A stretch of 64,000 bases of DNA from JAZDGX01 sp964482205 (GCA_964482205.1 CAYZWI010000014.1:1-64000), one strand, 5' to 3'. Shown: positions 8,378 to 17,249, counted from the stretch's first letter. Program-made: numbers and translations. The notes: a model not told the origin generated them from the sequence alone.

Positions 8378-8741
8378 GCCATTCTCCTTGCTCGATGACG
8401 GCTGCCTGCAGCAGACTGCAGCCCCAGTCATGCAGCAGGCTGCATGGCTCGAGTCCGGCGCGTCTCGAACCCGCCCGCCGCGTGCGGGCGGCATTCAGCG
8501 AGGCGGAAGAGACCGTCGGTCCGGCGATTGTAAACGCATGGCGCGCGCATCGGAAGAAGCAGGTCGCGCCTCGCGCGCGCTTTCTGCTCGCGAATTCGCC
8601 CTTCATCGAGCAAGCCGGGACCGTCCGGCGCCGCGGTGAGCGACGAGAGAAGGTCGAGGAAGAGGGAGCGACCGTGGGAGCGGACCCGGCCATGGAAGTG
8701 ACCGCTGAAGAGGAGGGAAGCGGCTGTTGGAGCGCCGGCAC
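8378..8741. other. Divergent intergenic region between exonuclease operon and lipoprotein
   Basis: About 360 bp separating the leftward exonuclease operon from the rightward lipoprotein gene. It contains the two tandem dyads described at 8406-8445. No gene was recognised and no strong sigma-70 promoter was seen on either strand. Confidence 0.4.
8406..8445. promoter_or_regulatory. Tandem dyad-symmetric sites, candidate operator
   Basis: Two 16-bp palindromic elements sit side by side: CTGCAG-caga-CTGCAG (8406-8421) and ATGCAG-cagg-CTGCAT (8430-8445). Their centres are 24 bp apart. They lie 29-68 bp upstream of the exonuclease GTG on its promoter side. The arrangement looks like a dimer-binding operator pair. 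No T-tract follows, so a terminator is unlikely. Confidence 0.45.
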
Positions 8742-9677
8742 ATGAGTGGATCCGGGCCTGTTCTTCGGCCCCATGACGGAGCATCCCGCGACGGGCTTGG
8801 AGCGCCGCATTCGCCATCTCATTCCGCGGAGACTCCGGTACGGCGCGCATCCATCGGCGGCTTTCTCGCCGTCGTCGTGCTCGCGGCCTTGCTCCCGTTG
8901 CTCGCGTCGTGCTCACGCGCGCCGGCTCCCGCCGGCTTGCCAACGGTTCCGGCGAATGCGGAGGCCGTCCTTGCGCAGCTCGATGACTGGCAGGCTCCTC
9001 CTCTTCTCGAAGGCCGGGGGCTGGTGCGTCTCTTCGTCGACGACCGCTCCCTTCCCTCGCTGAACGCGCGATTCGCCATCCGTGACTCGGGAGGCGGCCT
9101 CCTTTCCCTTCGGCCCGGAATGCTGTCTCCCGTGTTGAATCTCTGGTTCGAGCCGGAGGAGTGGGCCCTCTTTCTTCCCCGGATGAAGGTCTTCGCCCGT
9201 TCCGGGGGCGGGGACGATTCGCTCGGCGCGGCGATCGGGAGACTGGCGGCCTACCTCGTCTCCCCGCAGCGGCTCGCAAAGGGCATCCAGGGTGCGGATA
9301 CGAGCTCCAGGGGTGGGGCCATCCTCCTCAGGGGGCGCTCTCCGGTCCGCGAGGCGGGCGCCAGGCAGGCGGAAATCTGGCTGCAGGGGGCAGGGCCGGC
9401 GGTATCTCGTTGGAGTTTATGGACTTCGAGTGGGGAATCGGTCGTCCGGGTCGCCTACGATCCGCCCATGGGAGGGGCCGAGTACCAAGGGCGGATCGAT
9501 TTCCTGGTGCCCGGGCTCGGAATCCGCGGCGCCTTGGAAGTGCGCGAGTGGAAGCCCGGCGGCAAACAGCCGAATCCTCCTCCCGAGCCGGGCCGGGACT
9601 GGGAAGAGATCGAACCGGCGGACGTTCCTGACCTGCTCAAGGGCGTTTCCGAGTCGGAACGCCGGGACGAGCAATGA
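8742..9677 (+). CDS. Predicted lipoprotein of unknown function
   Basis: A 311-aa exported protein with a long, basic N-terminal region, a hydrophobic helix and a canonical lipobox LASC, with the Cys at about residue 57. After lipidation a mature domain of about 255 aa would sit in the outer or inner membrane. It contains alternating hydrophobic strands (LEGRGLVRLFVDD, LNARFAIRD, LNLWFEPEEWALFLPR). This resembles the LolA/LolB-like half-barrel lipoproteins, but only in general pattern. The ATG at 8742 follows GGAG by 9 nt; a TTG at 8727 is the alternative. It is followed by a hairpin with a T6 tract before etfB. Confidence 0.6.
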   Translation: MSGSGPVLRPHDGASRDGLGAPHSPSHSAETPVRRASIGGFLAVVVLAALLPLLASCSRAPAPAGLPTVPANAEAVLAQLDDWQAPPLLEGRGLVRLFVDDRSLPSLNARFAIRDSGGGLLSLRPGMLSPVLNLWFEPEEWALFLPRMKVFARSGGGDDSLGAAIGRLAAYLVSPQRLAKGIQGADTSSRGGAILLRGRSPVREAGARQAEIWLQGAGPAVSRWSLWTSSGESVVRVAYDPPMGGAEYQGRIDFLVPGLGIRGALEVREWKPGGKQPNPPPEPGRDWEEIEPADVPDLLKGVSESERRDEQ

Positions 9678-9812
9678 CCGGCACCTTTCCGTTGACCCTC
9701 GATCGAGAATCCTGGTAGTTTCTTCACTTAGCTTGTCCGGGCCGCGCCTCGGGCGGCTACCGCCCGGTGATTCCGGGGCCTTGCGCGGCGGAAGGGCCGG
9801 ACTCGTGTGAGA

Positions 9813-9857
9813 AGTGCTTCGCGTGAGCCTGAGGGCCCCTGTGGAGCACTGTTTTTT
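9813..9857 (+). terminator. Hairpin with T6 tract upstream of etfB
   Basis: AGTGCT (9813-9818) pairs with AGCACT (9845-9850) and is followed by G and six T residues, which is rare in this GC-rich sequence. The loop is long (26 nt) and may fold further. It could end the lipoprotein transcript or attenuate transcription into etfBA. A possible promoter (TTGACC at 9692, TAGTTT at 9716) lies upstream of it. Confidence 0.4.
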
Positions 9858-9938
9858 GTTGCGGCCGATTCGACCGATGCGGCTGCCAGGGGGTGGTACG
9901 CACTCCTTCGGCCGCCCGCGCGTTTTCGGAGGCTGGCA

Positions 9939-10715
9939 GTGAAGATCGTCGTCTGCATGAAACAAGTGCCCGATTCGGAGGCCCGGATCGCGATCGATCC
10001 CTCGGGTGTCGCGATCCAGACCGCCGACCTCGGCATGGTCATCAATCCGTACGATGAGTACGCGATTGAGGAAGCGCTGCGCATTCGCGAAGCGCAGGGC
10101 GGGGAAGTGATCGTGGTTTCCGTCGGCCCGGAGAGCGCGCAGGCGGAGATTCGCAAGGCGCTCGCCATGGGGGCCGACAAGGGCGTGATCGTTCAGGAGG
10201 TGTCGTATCTCGGCGGCGACGGGCTCTCGATCGCCCGCATCCTCGCCGAAACGATCCGCTCCCTGCAGCCCGACCTCGTGCTGTGCGGCAAGTTGAGCAT
10301 CGATGTCGAAAGCGACGTCGTCGGCATCGCGCTCGCGGAGTATCTCGGATGGCCGCATGTCGCGCTGGCGACGAAGATCGAGTGGGAGGGCAAGGAAGCG
10401 CGCGTGCATCGCGAAATCGAAGGCGGCGCCGAAGTGGTCGCCCTCTCGCTTCCAGCCGTGATCACCGCGGAGAAGGGATTGAACGAGCCGCGCTACGCGT
10501 CGCTCAAGGGCATCATGGCCGCGAAGAAGAAGCCCATCGATATCGTCCAGCCGCAGGTTGCGCCCGACCAGCGCGGCCCCGCGGCCGCGAAGGTGAAAAT
10601 CGTCGCGATGGCCCCGCCTCCCGCGCGCACGGGCGGCCGCAAGTTCACCGGCGAGGTCGAGGAAATCGTTCCCCAGGTGGTTGAGCTGCTTCGCGTCGAG
10701 GCGAAGGTTCTGTAG
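9939..10715 (+). CDS. etfB: Electron transfer flavoprotein beta subunit
   Basis: A 258-aa EtfB. It begins VKIVVCMKQVPDSEARI, the standard EtfB N-terminus. It continues with INPYDEYAIEEALRI, a Rossmann-like AMP/FAD-binding region (GADKGVIV, ARILAETI, DLVLCGKLSIDVESD), and the C-terminal LPAVITAEKGLNEPRYASLKGIMAAKKK motif. It works as a heterodimer with EtfA to carry electrons from flavin dehydrogenases or, in some types, to bifurcate them. The GTG at 9939 follows GGAGG by 7 nt and gives the normal family length. etfA follows after 12 bp. Confidence 0.95.
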   Translation: MKIVVCMKQVPDSEARIAIDPSGVAIQTADLGMVINPYDEYAIEEALRIREAQGGEVIVVSVGPESAQAEIRKALAMGADKGVIVQEVSYLGGDGLSIARILAETIRSLQPDLVLCGKLSIDVESDVVGIALAEYLGWPHVALATKIEWEGKEARVHREIEGGAEVVALSLPAVITAEKGLNEPRYASLKGIMAAKKKPIDIVQPQVAPDQRGPAAAKVKIVAMAPPPARTGGRKFTGEVEEIVPQVVELLRVEAKVL

Positions 10716-10727
10716 GAGGGGTCTCCG

Positions 10728-11693
10728 ATGGCAGGCCGCGTTCTGGTATTCGCGGAACAACGAGATGGGGCCTTTCGCAAGGGCGCTCATGAAGCGGTCG
10801 CGCTCGCCCGCCAGCTCGGCAGCGAAGTGCACGCCCTCGTGGTCGGCGATCGCGTGGCCGCGATCGCCCCGCAGCTGGGCGCGTACGGGGCGACGGTGAG
10901 CCACATCGTCGAAGATCCGCGGCTGGGCTTCTACTGGAGCGAAGGGTATACGACCGCGCTGGCGGAAGCGATCAAGCAGCTGGATCCCGATCTCGTTCTC
11001 CTCGTCGCCACGGCGATGGGCAAGGATCTCCTCGCCCGCACGGCCGCGCGCTGCGGGCTGGCCGCGCTCACCGATGCCATTCAGTTGGAGGAGAAGGACG
11101 GCGGCTTCCAGGCGGTGAAGTCGATGTACGGGGGCAAGGTCTTTGCGACCGCGCGGGCGCTGGCGAGGCCCGCGATCGCGAGCGTGCGGCCGGGCGCGTA
11201 CCCGGCCCCGCCGGCGGGACAAGGGCAGGCGGAGGCCCGAACGCTTGCGGTCGCCCTCCCCGCCGAGCAGCGCGCGCGCGTGATCGAGGTGCGCAAGAAG
11301 GAAGAGAGCGAGCTCGATGTGCAGGAAGCGGAGATCATCGTCTCCGGAGGGCGAGGCCTGAAGGAGCCGGCGAACTTCGCGTTGCTCCGCCAACTGGCCG
11401 GATTGCTCGGCGCGGCCGTGGGCGCATCGCGCGCCGCCGTCGACGCCGGCTGGATCGATCATTCCCATCAGGTCGGCCAGACGGGCAAGGCGGTGGCTCC
11501 CAAGCTCTACATCGCGGTGGGCATCTCGGGCGCCATTCAGCATCTCGCCGGCATGCGCACCGCGAAGTGCATCCTGGCGATCAACAAGGATCCGGACGCT
11601 CCGATCTTCCAGGTGGCCGATTACGGAATCGTGGGCGATCTGTTCAAGGTCGTCCCGGCATTGGTCGCCGAAGTGCAGAAGCTGAAGGCATAG
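10728..11693 (+). CDS. etfA: Electron transfer flavoprotein alpha subunit
   Basis: A 321-aa EtfA partner of the preceding EtfB. The N-terminal domain starts AGRVLVFAEQRDGAFRKGA. The C-terminal FAD domain has IIVSGGRGLKEPANFALL, the VGQTGKAVAPKLYIAVGISG motif and AIQHLAGM. AINKDPDAPIFQVADYGIVGDLF follows and contacts FAD. AGGAGGGG precedes the ATG. Nothing in the window shows which dehydrogenase it serves. The hdr operon at the right end is a possible functional link but is not adjacent. Confidence 0.95.
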   Translation: MAGRVLVFAEQRDGAFRKGAHEAVALARQLGSEVHALVVGDRVAAIAPQLGAYGATVSHIVEDPRLGFYWSEGYTTALAEAIKQLDPDLVLLVATAMGKDLLARTAARCGLAALTDAIQLEEKDGGFQAVKSMYGGKVFATARALARPAIASVRPGAYPAPPAGQGQAEARTLAVALPAEQRARVIEVRKKEESELDVQEAEIIVSGGRGLKEPANFALLRQLAGLLGAAVGASRAAVDAGWIDHSHQVGQTGKAVAPKLYIAVGISGAIQHLAGMRTAKCILAINKDPDAPIFQVADYGIVGDLFKVVPALVAEVQKLKA

Positions 11694-11742
11694 GCCGGGG
11701 AGTCCTGGGCGCGGCCAAGATGACGGCCCGCAAGGAGTGAAC

Positions 11743-12702
11743 GTGGAAAAGAAGCAGGCGGTGCGCGAGGCGAAGAAGGGTACGAGTCCGGCCGCCGATG
11801 GAATGGCGGGCGAGCACGACGATCGCGTGGCCGCTGCCCATCCGGACGCGCAAGGCGAGGGGGCGCCCGAAGAGGCTGCCGGGGCGGACGTGGAAGGGCA
11901 TGCGAGCGGCCTCATCTTTCCGCTTTCGTATCCTGTCGATCTCGCCGGGCTGCGCGAATCGTTGCCCTTCCTGCGCGAACACGGACTGAACGCCGAGGTC
12001 GATCTCTCCGACACGACCTACAACGGGGAAGTCGCCATCCGAGACCTCGAGCGGCTCGCGATCGAGCTGCGCCGCAACAAGACCAAAGTCATCGCCCGCT
12101 TGCCGCATCACGACTTGAAGCTGGCCAGCCACGACAAGATGATTCTCCAGCACAGCATGGAGGCCATTCAGGAAGGGTTGGAAATCGGCAAGATCCTCGG
12201 GGCCCGGATCGCGATCTTCCACAGCGGATTCAGCAATCATGTCCGTCCCGACGAGATCGACTGGTGGGTCGAGCAAAGCGTGACCAGCCTGCGCGACCTC
12301 GTTGCGCGCGCGAAGGAGGAAGAGGTCATCGTCGCCCTGCGCAACACCTGGGAATCGGACGAGCAGGTTCTGGCGCGCCTCTTCGAGGCGGTCGATTCCC
12401 CCTGGTTCCGTTTCTGCTGCGATGTGGGGCACGCCGCCTGTTTCTCGCAGTTCGCTCCGGAAGACTGGATCGTCCAGTTCCGCGAACGGCTGGTGAACCT
12501 GCATTTCCACGACAACGACGGAATCTCCGACCTGCACCAGGTGTGCGGCAAGGGAGTCGTGGGATTCGATGTGATCTACGAGACGATTCGCGAGCAATTG
12601 AGCGAGCCGGTGAACATCACCCTGCAGGTCAGCCGCGAGGACCTGGAGCCTTCGATCCAGCACCTCGAGAGTTGCGGCTTCCACTTCGACCGAAGCCGTT
12701 AG
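11743..12702 (+). CDS. Xylose-isomerase-like TIM-barrel protein
   Basis: A protein of about 319 aa with an acidic, low-complexity N-terminal tail of about 55 residues before a sugar-phosphate isomerase/AP-endonuclease-2 type TIM barrel. Barrel elements visible are AEVDLSDTTY, ARIAIFHSGFSNH, RFCCDVGHAACFS (metal-binding Asp and His), LHFHDNDGISDLHQVCGKG and a final NITLQVSRED strand. These His, Asp and Glu residues are where the family binds divalent metal. The substrate is unknown. The GTG at 11743 has GGAG 5 nt upstream; a GTG at 11737 overlaps that site. It trails etfA by 49 bp in the same direction and may be cotranscribed. Confidence 0.75.
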   Translation: MEKKQAVREAKKGTSPAADGMAGEHDDRVAAAHPDAQGEGAPEEAAGADVEGHASGLIFPLSYPVDLAGLRESLPFLREHGLNAEVDLSDTTYNGEVAIRDLERLAIELRRNKTKVIARLPHHDLKLASHDKMILQHSMEAIQEGLEIGKILGARIAIFHSGFSNHVRPDEIDWWVEQSVTSLRDLVARAKEEEVIVALRNTWESDEQVLARLFEAVDSPWFRFCCDVGHAACFSQFAPEDWIVQFRERLVNLHFHDNDGISDLHQVCGKGVVGFDVIYETIREQLSEPVNITLQVSREDLEPSIQHLESCGFHFDRSR

Positions 12703-12720
12703 CGCGCCGCATTCGGCCCG

Positions 12721-12825
12721 GCCTTGGATTGGACGAAGGGCCTGATTCGGCGAAGGCCCTGATTTGGCGCAGGCCTTGCATTCGGCGCAGGCCTTGCATT
12801 CGCTGAAGGCCCTGATGCGCCGCAG
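12721..12825. repeat. Six-copy 17-18 bp tandem repeat
   Basis: Six head-to-tail copies start at 12721, 12739, 12756, 12773, 12791 and 12809. The consensus is close to GCCTTGCATTCGGCGCAG, with a shorter variant that lacks one base. The array fills the gap between two convergent genes, and no coding frame of either neighbour runs through it. Copies diverge at a few positions, so it is not a very recent expansion. Confidence 0.8.
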
Positions 12826-12907
12826 GAAAACGGGATGCCGGGGAAGGACCGGGCGTCCCGTCTCGCTTTTTTCGCGCTGCGAATGCGGCCTGCGATATTT
12901 CCGCGAT

Positions 12908-14185
12908 TCAGGCGGGGAAGGCGAGTGCGCCGAAGCTCACCACGCTGCCGGGCGCGGCTTCCACGCTCTGATCGTAGGCGAGCACGCTTCCTCGCGCGCC
13001 TTCCATCAGGAAGGAAAGGGCGTAGAGGGCGGGCACGCCGCAGATGCGCCGCTCGTTCTCCCCGGCCAGAATGTCGGCGACGAAGCCTTCGCGGTCGCCC
13101 GCCGCCAGGCGTTCGAGCAGCGCGCGATCGCGGCGGTGGATCTGGACGAGCATCCCGGCCGACAACGCCTCGCGATCGCCGAAGCGCGGCCCCATGTGCG
13201 CGAGATCGACTCCCGCGGCGACGAGCCAGCGTTCGTTCGATTCCTTCATCGCGCGGGAAAGCGCCGCAAGAAACGCGTCGATCGCGGCCCGCTCCGCGCT
13301 TCCAGCGCGCAGATCTTCCCACGAGAAGGCGCACAACAGCGGGAGGATGCGAGTGGACTCGCTTGCCAGCGCGTGCTGCAGGAAGACCGTCTGGAACTCG
13401 ATTGAATGTTCCCAGCGATGGAGCTCCTCTTCTTCAAGCAACTCCCACGGCAGGCGCGAACGGAGCGCATCCAGGAAAGTGGTGTCCGTCGGCAGCGGAC
13501 CGAGCGGCGTCGAATAATCTTTCCGCGTGGCGACGAACGGCTGCCGGGCGCCCGCGTGCGAGACGCCGAGAATGAGCACGCGGGTGACATCGGCTCTCCA
13601 CAGCTTGGCGTAGGCGTGCGCGTAGACCGCTCCTCCGCGGGCGAAATCGATGTGCGGAGCCGCGATGCCCAGAGGCGGCGCGGCCACGGGCGCGCCGGGG
13701 AGGCCGGGTCCGCCCGGCGGCTGGTAGAGCGTCGACAAGGTCTCGCGCAGGCGGTCAGGATCCTGGGGATACGCGCTGCCCGCGAATTGCGGCGGCCGGA
13801 GCGCCCAGGCGCGATATTCACGCGCCAGCTTTGCGCGGAACTCCTGATAGTTCCGACTGTCCAGGTAGTGTTGCGATTCCAGCTTCGCCTGAAAGGCCTC
13901 GATTTGGGCGGCGGGCAGGATTTGGCCGCTCGAACGCGCGATCGCGAGCTGCGCTTCGCGCAGCGAGTGGCGGCCGTCGAAGAAGCGCAGCAGCTCCAGC
14001 GAGGCCGGCGAGACGACCAGCGGCTCGGTGACGATTCCGCTCGGGTCGCGGAGAAGAAGGAGCCGGCGTCCCTGGTGCATGAGAGGAACGACCTCGAGCG
14101 GCCTGAGCGCCGGAAGGAGCGCATCTTCCCGAGGCGGGGAGGCGGCGCCGTTCTCTCTTCCGGGTGTGCCGGACGAGTCCCGCAT
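12908..14185 (-). CDS. amrB: AmmeMemoRadiSam system protein B (Memo-like)
   Basis: A 425-aa protein. The C-terminal 280 residues are a Memo/extradiol-dioxygenase-like domain. Visible motifs are AAPHIDFARGG, VLILGVSHAG, PLGPLPTD, HRWEHSIEFQTVFLQ, VAAGVDLAHMGPRFGD and RRICGVPALYAL, including the His and Cys positions that bind metal in Memo. The first 140 residues are an added PqqD-like or winged-helix-like region. AAGGAG precedes the ATG at 14185. Members usually accompany an AMMECR1 protein and a radical-SAM enzyme; neither is in this window. The reaction of the system is not settled. It is divergent from the kinase gene next door. Confidence 0.82.
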   Translation of the reverse strand: MRDSSGTPGRENGAASPPREDALLPALRPLEVVPLMHQGRRLLLLRDPSGIVTEPLVVSPASLELLRFFDGRHSLREAQLAIARSSGQILPAAQIEAFQAKLESQHYLDSRNYQEFRAKLAREYRAWALRPPQFAGSAYPQDPDRLRETLSTLYQPPGGPGLPGAPVAAPPLGIAAPHIDFARGGAVYAHAYAKLWRADVTRVLILGVSHAGARQPFVATRKDYSTPLGPLPTDTTFLDALRSRLPWELLEEEELHRWEHSIEFQTVFLQHALASESTRILPLLCAFSWEDLRAGSAERAAIDAFLAALSRAMKESNERWLVAAGVDLAHMGPRFGDREALSAGMLVQIHRRDRALLERLAAGDREGFVADILAGENERRICGVPALYALSFLMEGARGSVLAYDQSVEAAPGSVVSFGALAFPA

Positions 14186-14275
14186 GCAGGCTCCTTTTCG
14201 GCGTGGGACGCGTAGCCGGGGGACGGTATCATCGGCGAACGACCGGTGTCCATCGGCGCGAATGAGGAGGTCGGC

Positions 14276-15754
14276 ATGCTCCCTTGGCCGGGCCGGGGCC
14301 GCGCGCAAGGCCGCGCGCGCCGGGGGGCGGGACCAGGGCCCGCGCCGTCCTCGCCGGCCGGCGTCTCGAAGCGGCGGCGGGCGGTGCGGCTTCCCTCCCG
14401 CGCGGTGCTGATCGCTCTCTTCCTGCTGCTCCTGCTGCTCGTCCTGAATGCCGGCACGCTGCTCACCTATCGCCAAGTCCGCGGCACGATCGACGAAGAA
14501 CTGGGCGGGCGGCTGCTGGGAGTGGCCTGCGCCGTATCGGCGGGCATTCCGCCAGAGGAGATGCGGGCGCTCATCGAACAGCCGGAAGGGCCCGCGGCCG
14601 AACGTCTGCGGGCGTTGCTGGCGCGCGTGCGCTTCGACACCGAGATCGGCGAGCTCTTCCTCGTGGACGGGGAGAAGCGCCATCTGCTCGATGTGGACGG
14701 TCGCATCCGGGCGGGCGACCCGAATCCCGCCGTCGATCTTCATTACGCCGCGGTCACCGCGGCGCTCGCCGGAGTTCCCGCGGCGAGCGATCTCTACGAG
14801 ATCGAAGGAGTGTACCTGAAGACCGGATTTGCGCCGGTGCTCGATGAATCGGGCGAAGTCCTGGGAGCCCTCGCGGCCGAAGGGGGCGCCTCATTCTTTC
14901 AAGGCCTGTGGCGCTTGCGCCGGCAAGTGGTCGTGACCGGGGCGGCGGGCATGCTCGCCGCCCTCGCGCTCGCCATCTTCTTCTCGCACCTCTTGCGCAA
15001 GGTCGCCATCGCGGAGCGCAGCCTGCGTGAGACGGGCGCGCTGGCGGCCGCGGGGGAGCTGGCCGCGGTGCTGGCGCACGAAATCCGCAATCCTCTCGCG
15101 GTGATCTCGTCGCGCGCCGAGCGCGTCCGCGCGAAGATCGAAAAGGGCCGCCCGCCCGGGGAAATCCTCTCCTGGTTCGAAGCGATTCCCAGCGAGATCG
15201 GCCGTCTCGACCGCGTGCTCAGCCAGTACCTCTCGTACGCCCGTCCATCGGCTGAGGGGGAGGAAGCCGCCCGGCTGGGCCCGGTTCTCGATGCCGTCCT
15301 CGGCCTCCTCGAGCACGAATTGTCGCGAAGAGGCATCGACCTCGTTCGCCGCACGAGCGCCGCCGACGCGCTGCGCGTGCGAATGGCCCCGGCCGCTCTT
15401 CATCAGGTGCTCGTGAACCTGCTCCTGAATGCGCGCGATGCGATGCCCGAGGGAGGCGCGCTGGCGGTGCATGCCGATCCGGGACGCCGCGACCTCGTTC
15501 TTTCGATCACGGACACCGGCTGTGGAATGACGAGCGATCAATGCCGCCGGGCCTTCGATGCCTTCTACACCACCAAGCCGCAGGGCTCGGGCCTCGGCCT
15601 GGCCGTGGTTCGCTCGATGATGGATCTGTACGGGGCGACGGTTTCCGTGGAGAGCGCTCCCGGGAAGGGAGCCTCCTTCACCCTCTCGATTCCGCTCGCC
15701 TTCCCGCTCGCCTCTGTGAGCCAGGCATCGCACGAGGAGAAATCGAATGACTGA
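14276..15754 (+). CDS. Membrane sensor histidine kinase
   Basis: A 492-aa two-pass sensor. Order: basic N-terminus, TM1 about 43-65, extracytoplasmic sensor domain about 66-215, TM2 about 217-239, DHp helix with the H-box LAHEIRNPLAVISSRAERV (His268), then the catalytic domain. The catalytic domain has VLVNLLLNARDAMP (N box), SITDTGCGM (G1) and GSGLGLAVVRSMM (G2). It should autophosphorylate and pass phosphate to the sigma-54 response regulator directly downstream, whose start overlaps its stop by 8 bp. GAGGAGG lies 5 nt before the ATG. The signal is unknown. A possible -10 (TATCAT, 14227) lies upstream. Confidence 0.92.
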   Translation: MLPWPGRGRAQGRARRGAGPGPAPSSPAGVSKRRRAVRLPSRAVLIALFLLLLLLVLNAGTLLTYRQVRGTIDEELGGRLLGVACAVSAGIPPEEMRALIEQPEGPAAERLRALLARVRFDTEIGELFLVDGEKRHLLDVDGRIRAGDPNPAVDLHYAAVTAALAGVPAASDLYEIEGVYLKTGFAPVLDESGEVLGALAAEGGASFFQGLWRLRRQVVVTGAAGMLAALALAIFFSHLLRKVAIAERSLRETGALAAAGELAAVLAHEIRNPLAVISSRAERVRAKIEKGRPPGEILSWFEAIPSEIGRLDRVLSQYLSYARPSAEGEEAARLGPVLDAVLGLLEHELSRRGIDLVRRTSAADALRVRMAPAALHQVLVNLLLNARDAMPEGGALAVHADPGRRDLVLSITDTGCGMTSDQCRRAFDAFYTTKPQGSGLGLAVVRSMMDLYGATVSVESAPGKGASFTLSIPLAFPLASVSQASHEEKSND

Positions 15755-17249
15755 TGCACGCGATCTGCCCGGCGATCGGTCTCCCTCTTTCAGGCGAGAC
15801 GCGTGCCGGCGGGAAGCGCCGGGCCACCCTGTCGATGCCGATCCGGACGCGCGTCGCGATTCCGCCGCGGCCGGGTCTCTCTTCGCCGACAAGAGCGCCT
15901 TTCGCATTCTCGTGGTCGACGACGAGACGGAGCTCAGGCGCAATCTCGAGGACCTCTTTCGCGAGGAGGGCTACGACACGGCCGGCGCCGGCTCGGGCCA
16001 AGAGGCGGTCGCCATGCTGGAAGAGCGCGCCTTCGATCTCGTCATTTCGGATGTGCGCATGCCTCCGCCCGACGGCCTCGAGCTGCTGCATCTCGTGCGC
16101 AGTCGTTGGCCCGGCACCGCCTTCCTGCTTCTCACCGCCTACGCCACGCAGGAGAGCGCGCGGCTCGCCCTGCGCGACGGCGCCCTCGACTATGTGCAGA
16201 AGCCCTACAAGGAATTCGAGATGTTGATGCGGGTCGACCGGCTCTTCGAGCAGCGCGCGCTCGAGCGGGAACGGGCGCTGCTCAGCGATCGCCTGGCGGC
16301 GCTCGAAAGCCAGGCGAGCTTCGAGCATCTGGTGGCGAGCAGCCGCGCGATGCGCGATGTCTTCGATCTCGCGCGCAAGGTCGCCGCGACCGACGCGACC
16401 GTGCTGCTGCGCGGCGAATCGGGCACCGGCAAGACGGCCCTCGCGCGCGCGATCCATCTGGCCAGCCCGCGGCGCGCGCGCCCCTTCGTCAAGATCAATT
16501 GCGGCGCGCTTCCCGACGCGCTTCTCGAGAGCGAGCTCTTTGGCCATGAGAAGGGCGCTTTCACGGGAGCCGTGAAGCGCAAGGAGGGGCTGTGCTCCAC
16601 CGCGCAGGGGGGGACCCTCTTTCTCGACGAAATCGGCGATGTCTCCCCGGCCATCCAGTTGAAGCTGCTGCAGGTTCTCGAAGAGAAGACCTTCCTTCCT
16701 CTCGGCAGCGTCCACCATATTCGCGTGGATGTGCGCTTGATCGCCGCCACCCACCGGGCGCTCGAGGAGGCGATCGCCGCCGGCCGCTTTCGCGAGGACC
16801 TCTTCTATCGGATCAATGTCTTCCCGATCTTCCTGCCTCCGCTCCGCGAGCGGCGCGAGGACATCGCCCCCCTGGTGGAACGCTTCTTGAACAAGAGAAA
16901 CGCGCAGGCGGACGCGCTTCCGTCAACGCTGCGCGAGGCGATTCTCCGCCACCCGCTGCCGGGCAACGTGCGGGAGCTGGAGAACATCCTCGAGCGGGCG
17001 CTGATCGTGGGGGAGGCGTGGCAGAACGCCGCCCCGCTGTCGCCGGGCGCGCACGCGGGCGAGGGCCCGAACCTCTCACGCGGGCTGGAGATTCCCGAAG
17101 GGGGGCTGGTTCTCGAGGAACTCGAAAAGAGCCTGATTCTCAAGGCTCTGGCGAAGGCGGAGGGCAACAAGAGCCGGGCGGCCGCGCTGCTCGGCATGAC
17201 CCGCCGGACGCTGTATTCGAGAATGGAGAAGCACGGCATCCGGCCTTGA
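15747..17249 (+). CDS. Sigma-54-dependent response regulator (NtrC family)
   Basis: A 500-aa transcription activator. After a poorly conserved 50-residue lead comes a receiver domain (LVVDDE; phospho-acceptor Asp102 in LVISDVRMPPPDG; LLLTAYA; Lys152 in QKPYKE). The AAA+ domain has Walker A GESGTGKT (223-230), the sigma-54 contact GAFTGA (270-275), Walker B LFLDEIGD and FREDLFYRINVFPI. A Fis-type helix-turn-helix (KSRAAALLGMTRRTLYSRM) ends the protein. It overlaps the kinase gene by 8 bp and AGGAG precedes its ATG, so the two form a clear two-component pair. All catalytic motifs are intact. Confidence 0.95.
   Translation: MTDARDLPGDRSPSFRRDACRREAPGHPVDADPDARRDSAAAGSLFADKSAFRILVVDDETELRRNLEDLFREEGYDTAGAGSGQEAVAMLEERAFDLVISDVRMPPPDGLELLHLVRSRWPGTAFLLLTAYATQESARLALRDGALDYVQKPYKEFEMLMRVDRLFEQRALERERALLSDRLAALESQASFEHLVASSRAMRDVFDLARKVAATDATVLLRGESGTGKTALARAIHLASPRRARPFVKINCGALPDALLESELFGHEKGAFTGAVKRKEGLCSTAQGGTLFLDEIGDVSPAIQLKLLQVLEEKTFLPLGSVHHIRVDVRLIAATHRALEEAIAAGRFREDLFYRINVFPIFLPPLRERREDIAPLVERFLNKRNAQADALPSTLREAILRHPLPGNVRELENILERALIVGEAWQNAAPLSPGAHAGEGPNLSRGLEIPEGGLVLEELEKSLILKALAKAEGNKSRAAALLGMTRRTLYSRMEKHGIRP

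Noticed and set aside
9417..12014. Long leftward open frame across etfB and etfA
   Set aside because: It is antisense to two unmistakable Etf genes and shows no family motif of its own.
12721..12825. CRISPR array
   Set aside because: Units are only 17-18 bp and directly adjacent, without spacers, and no cas gene is in the window.
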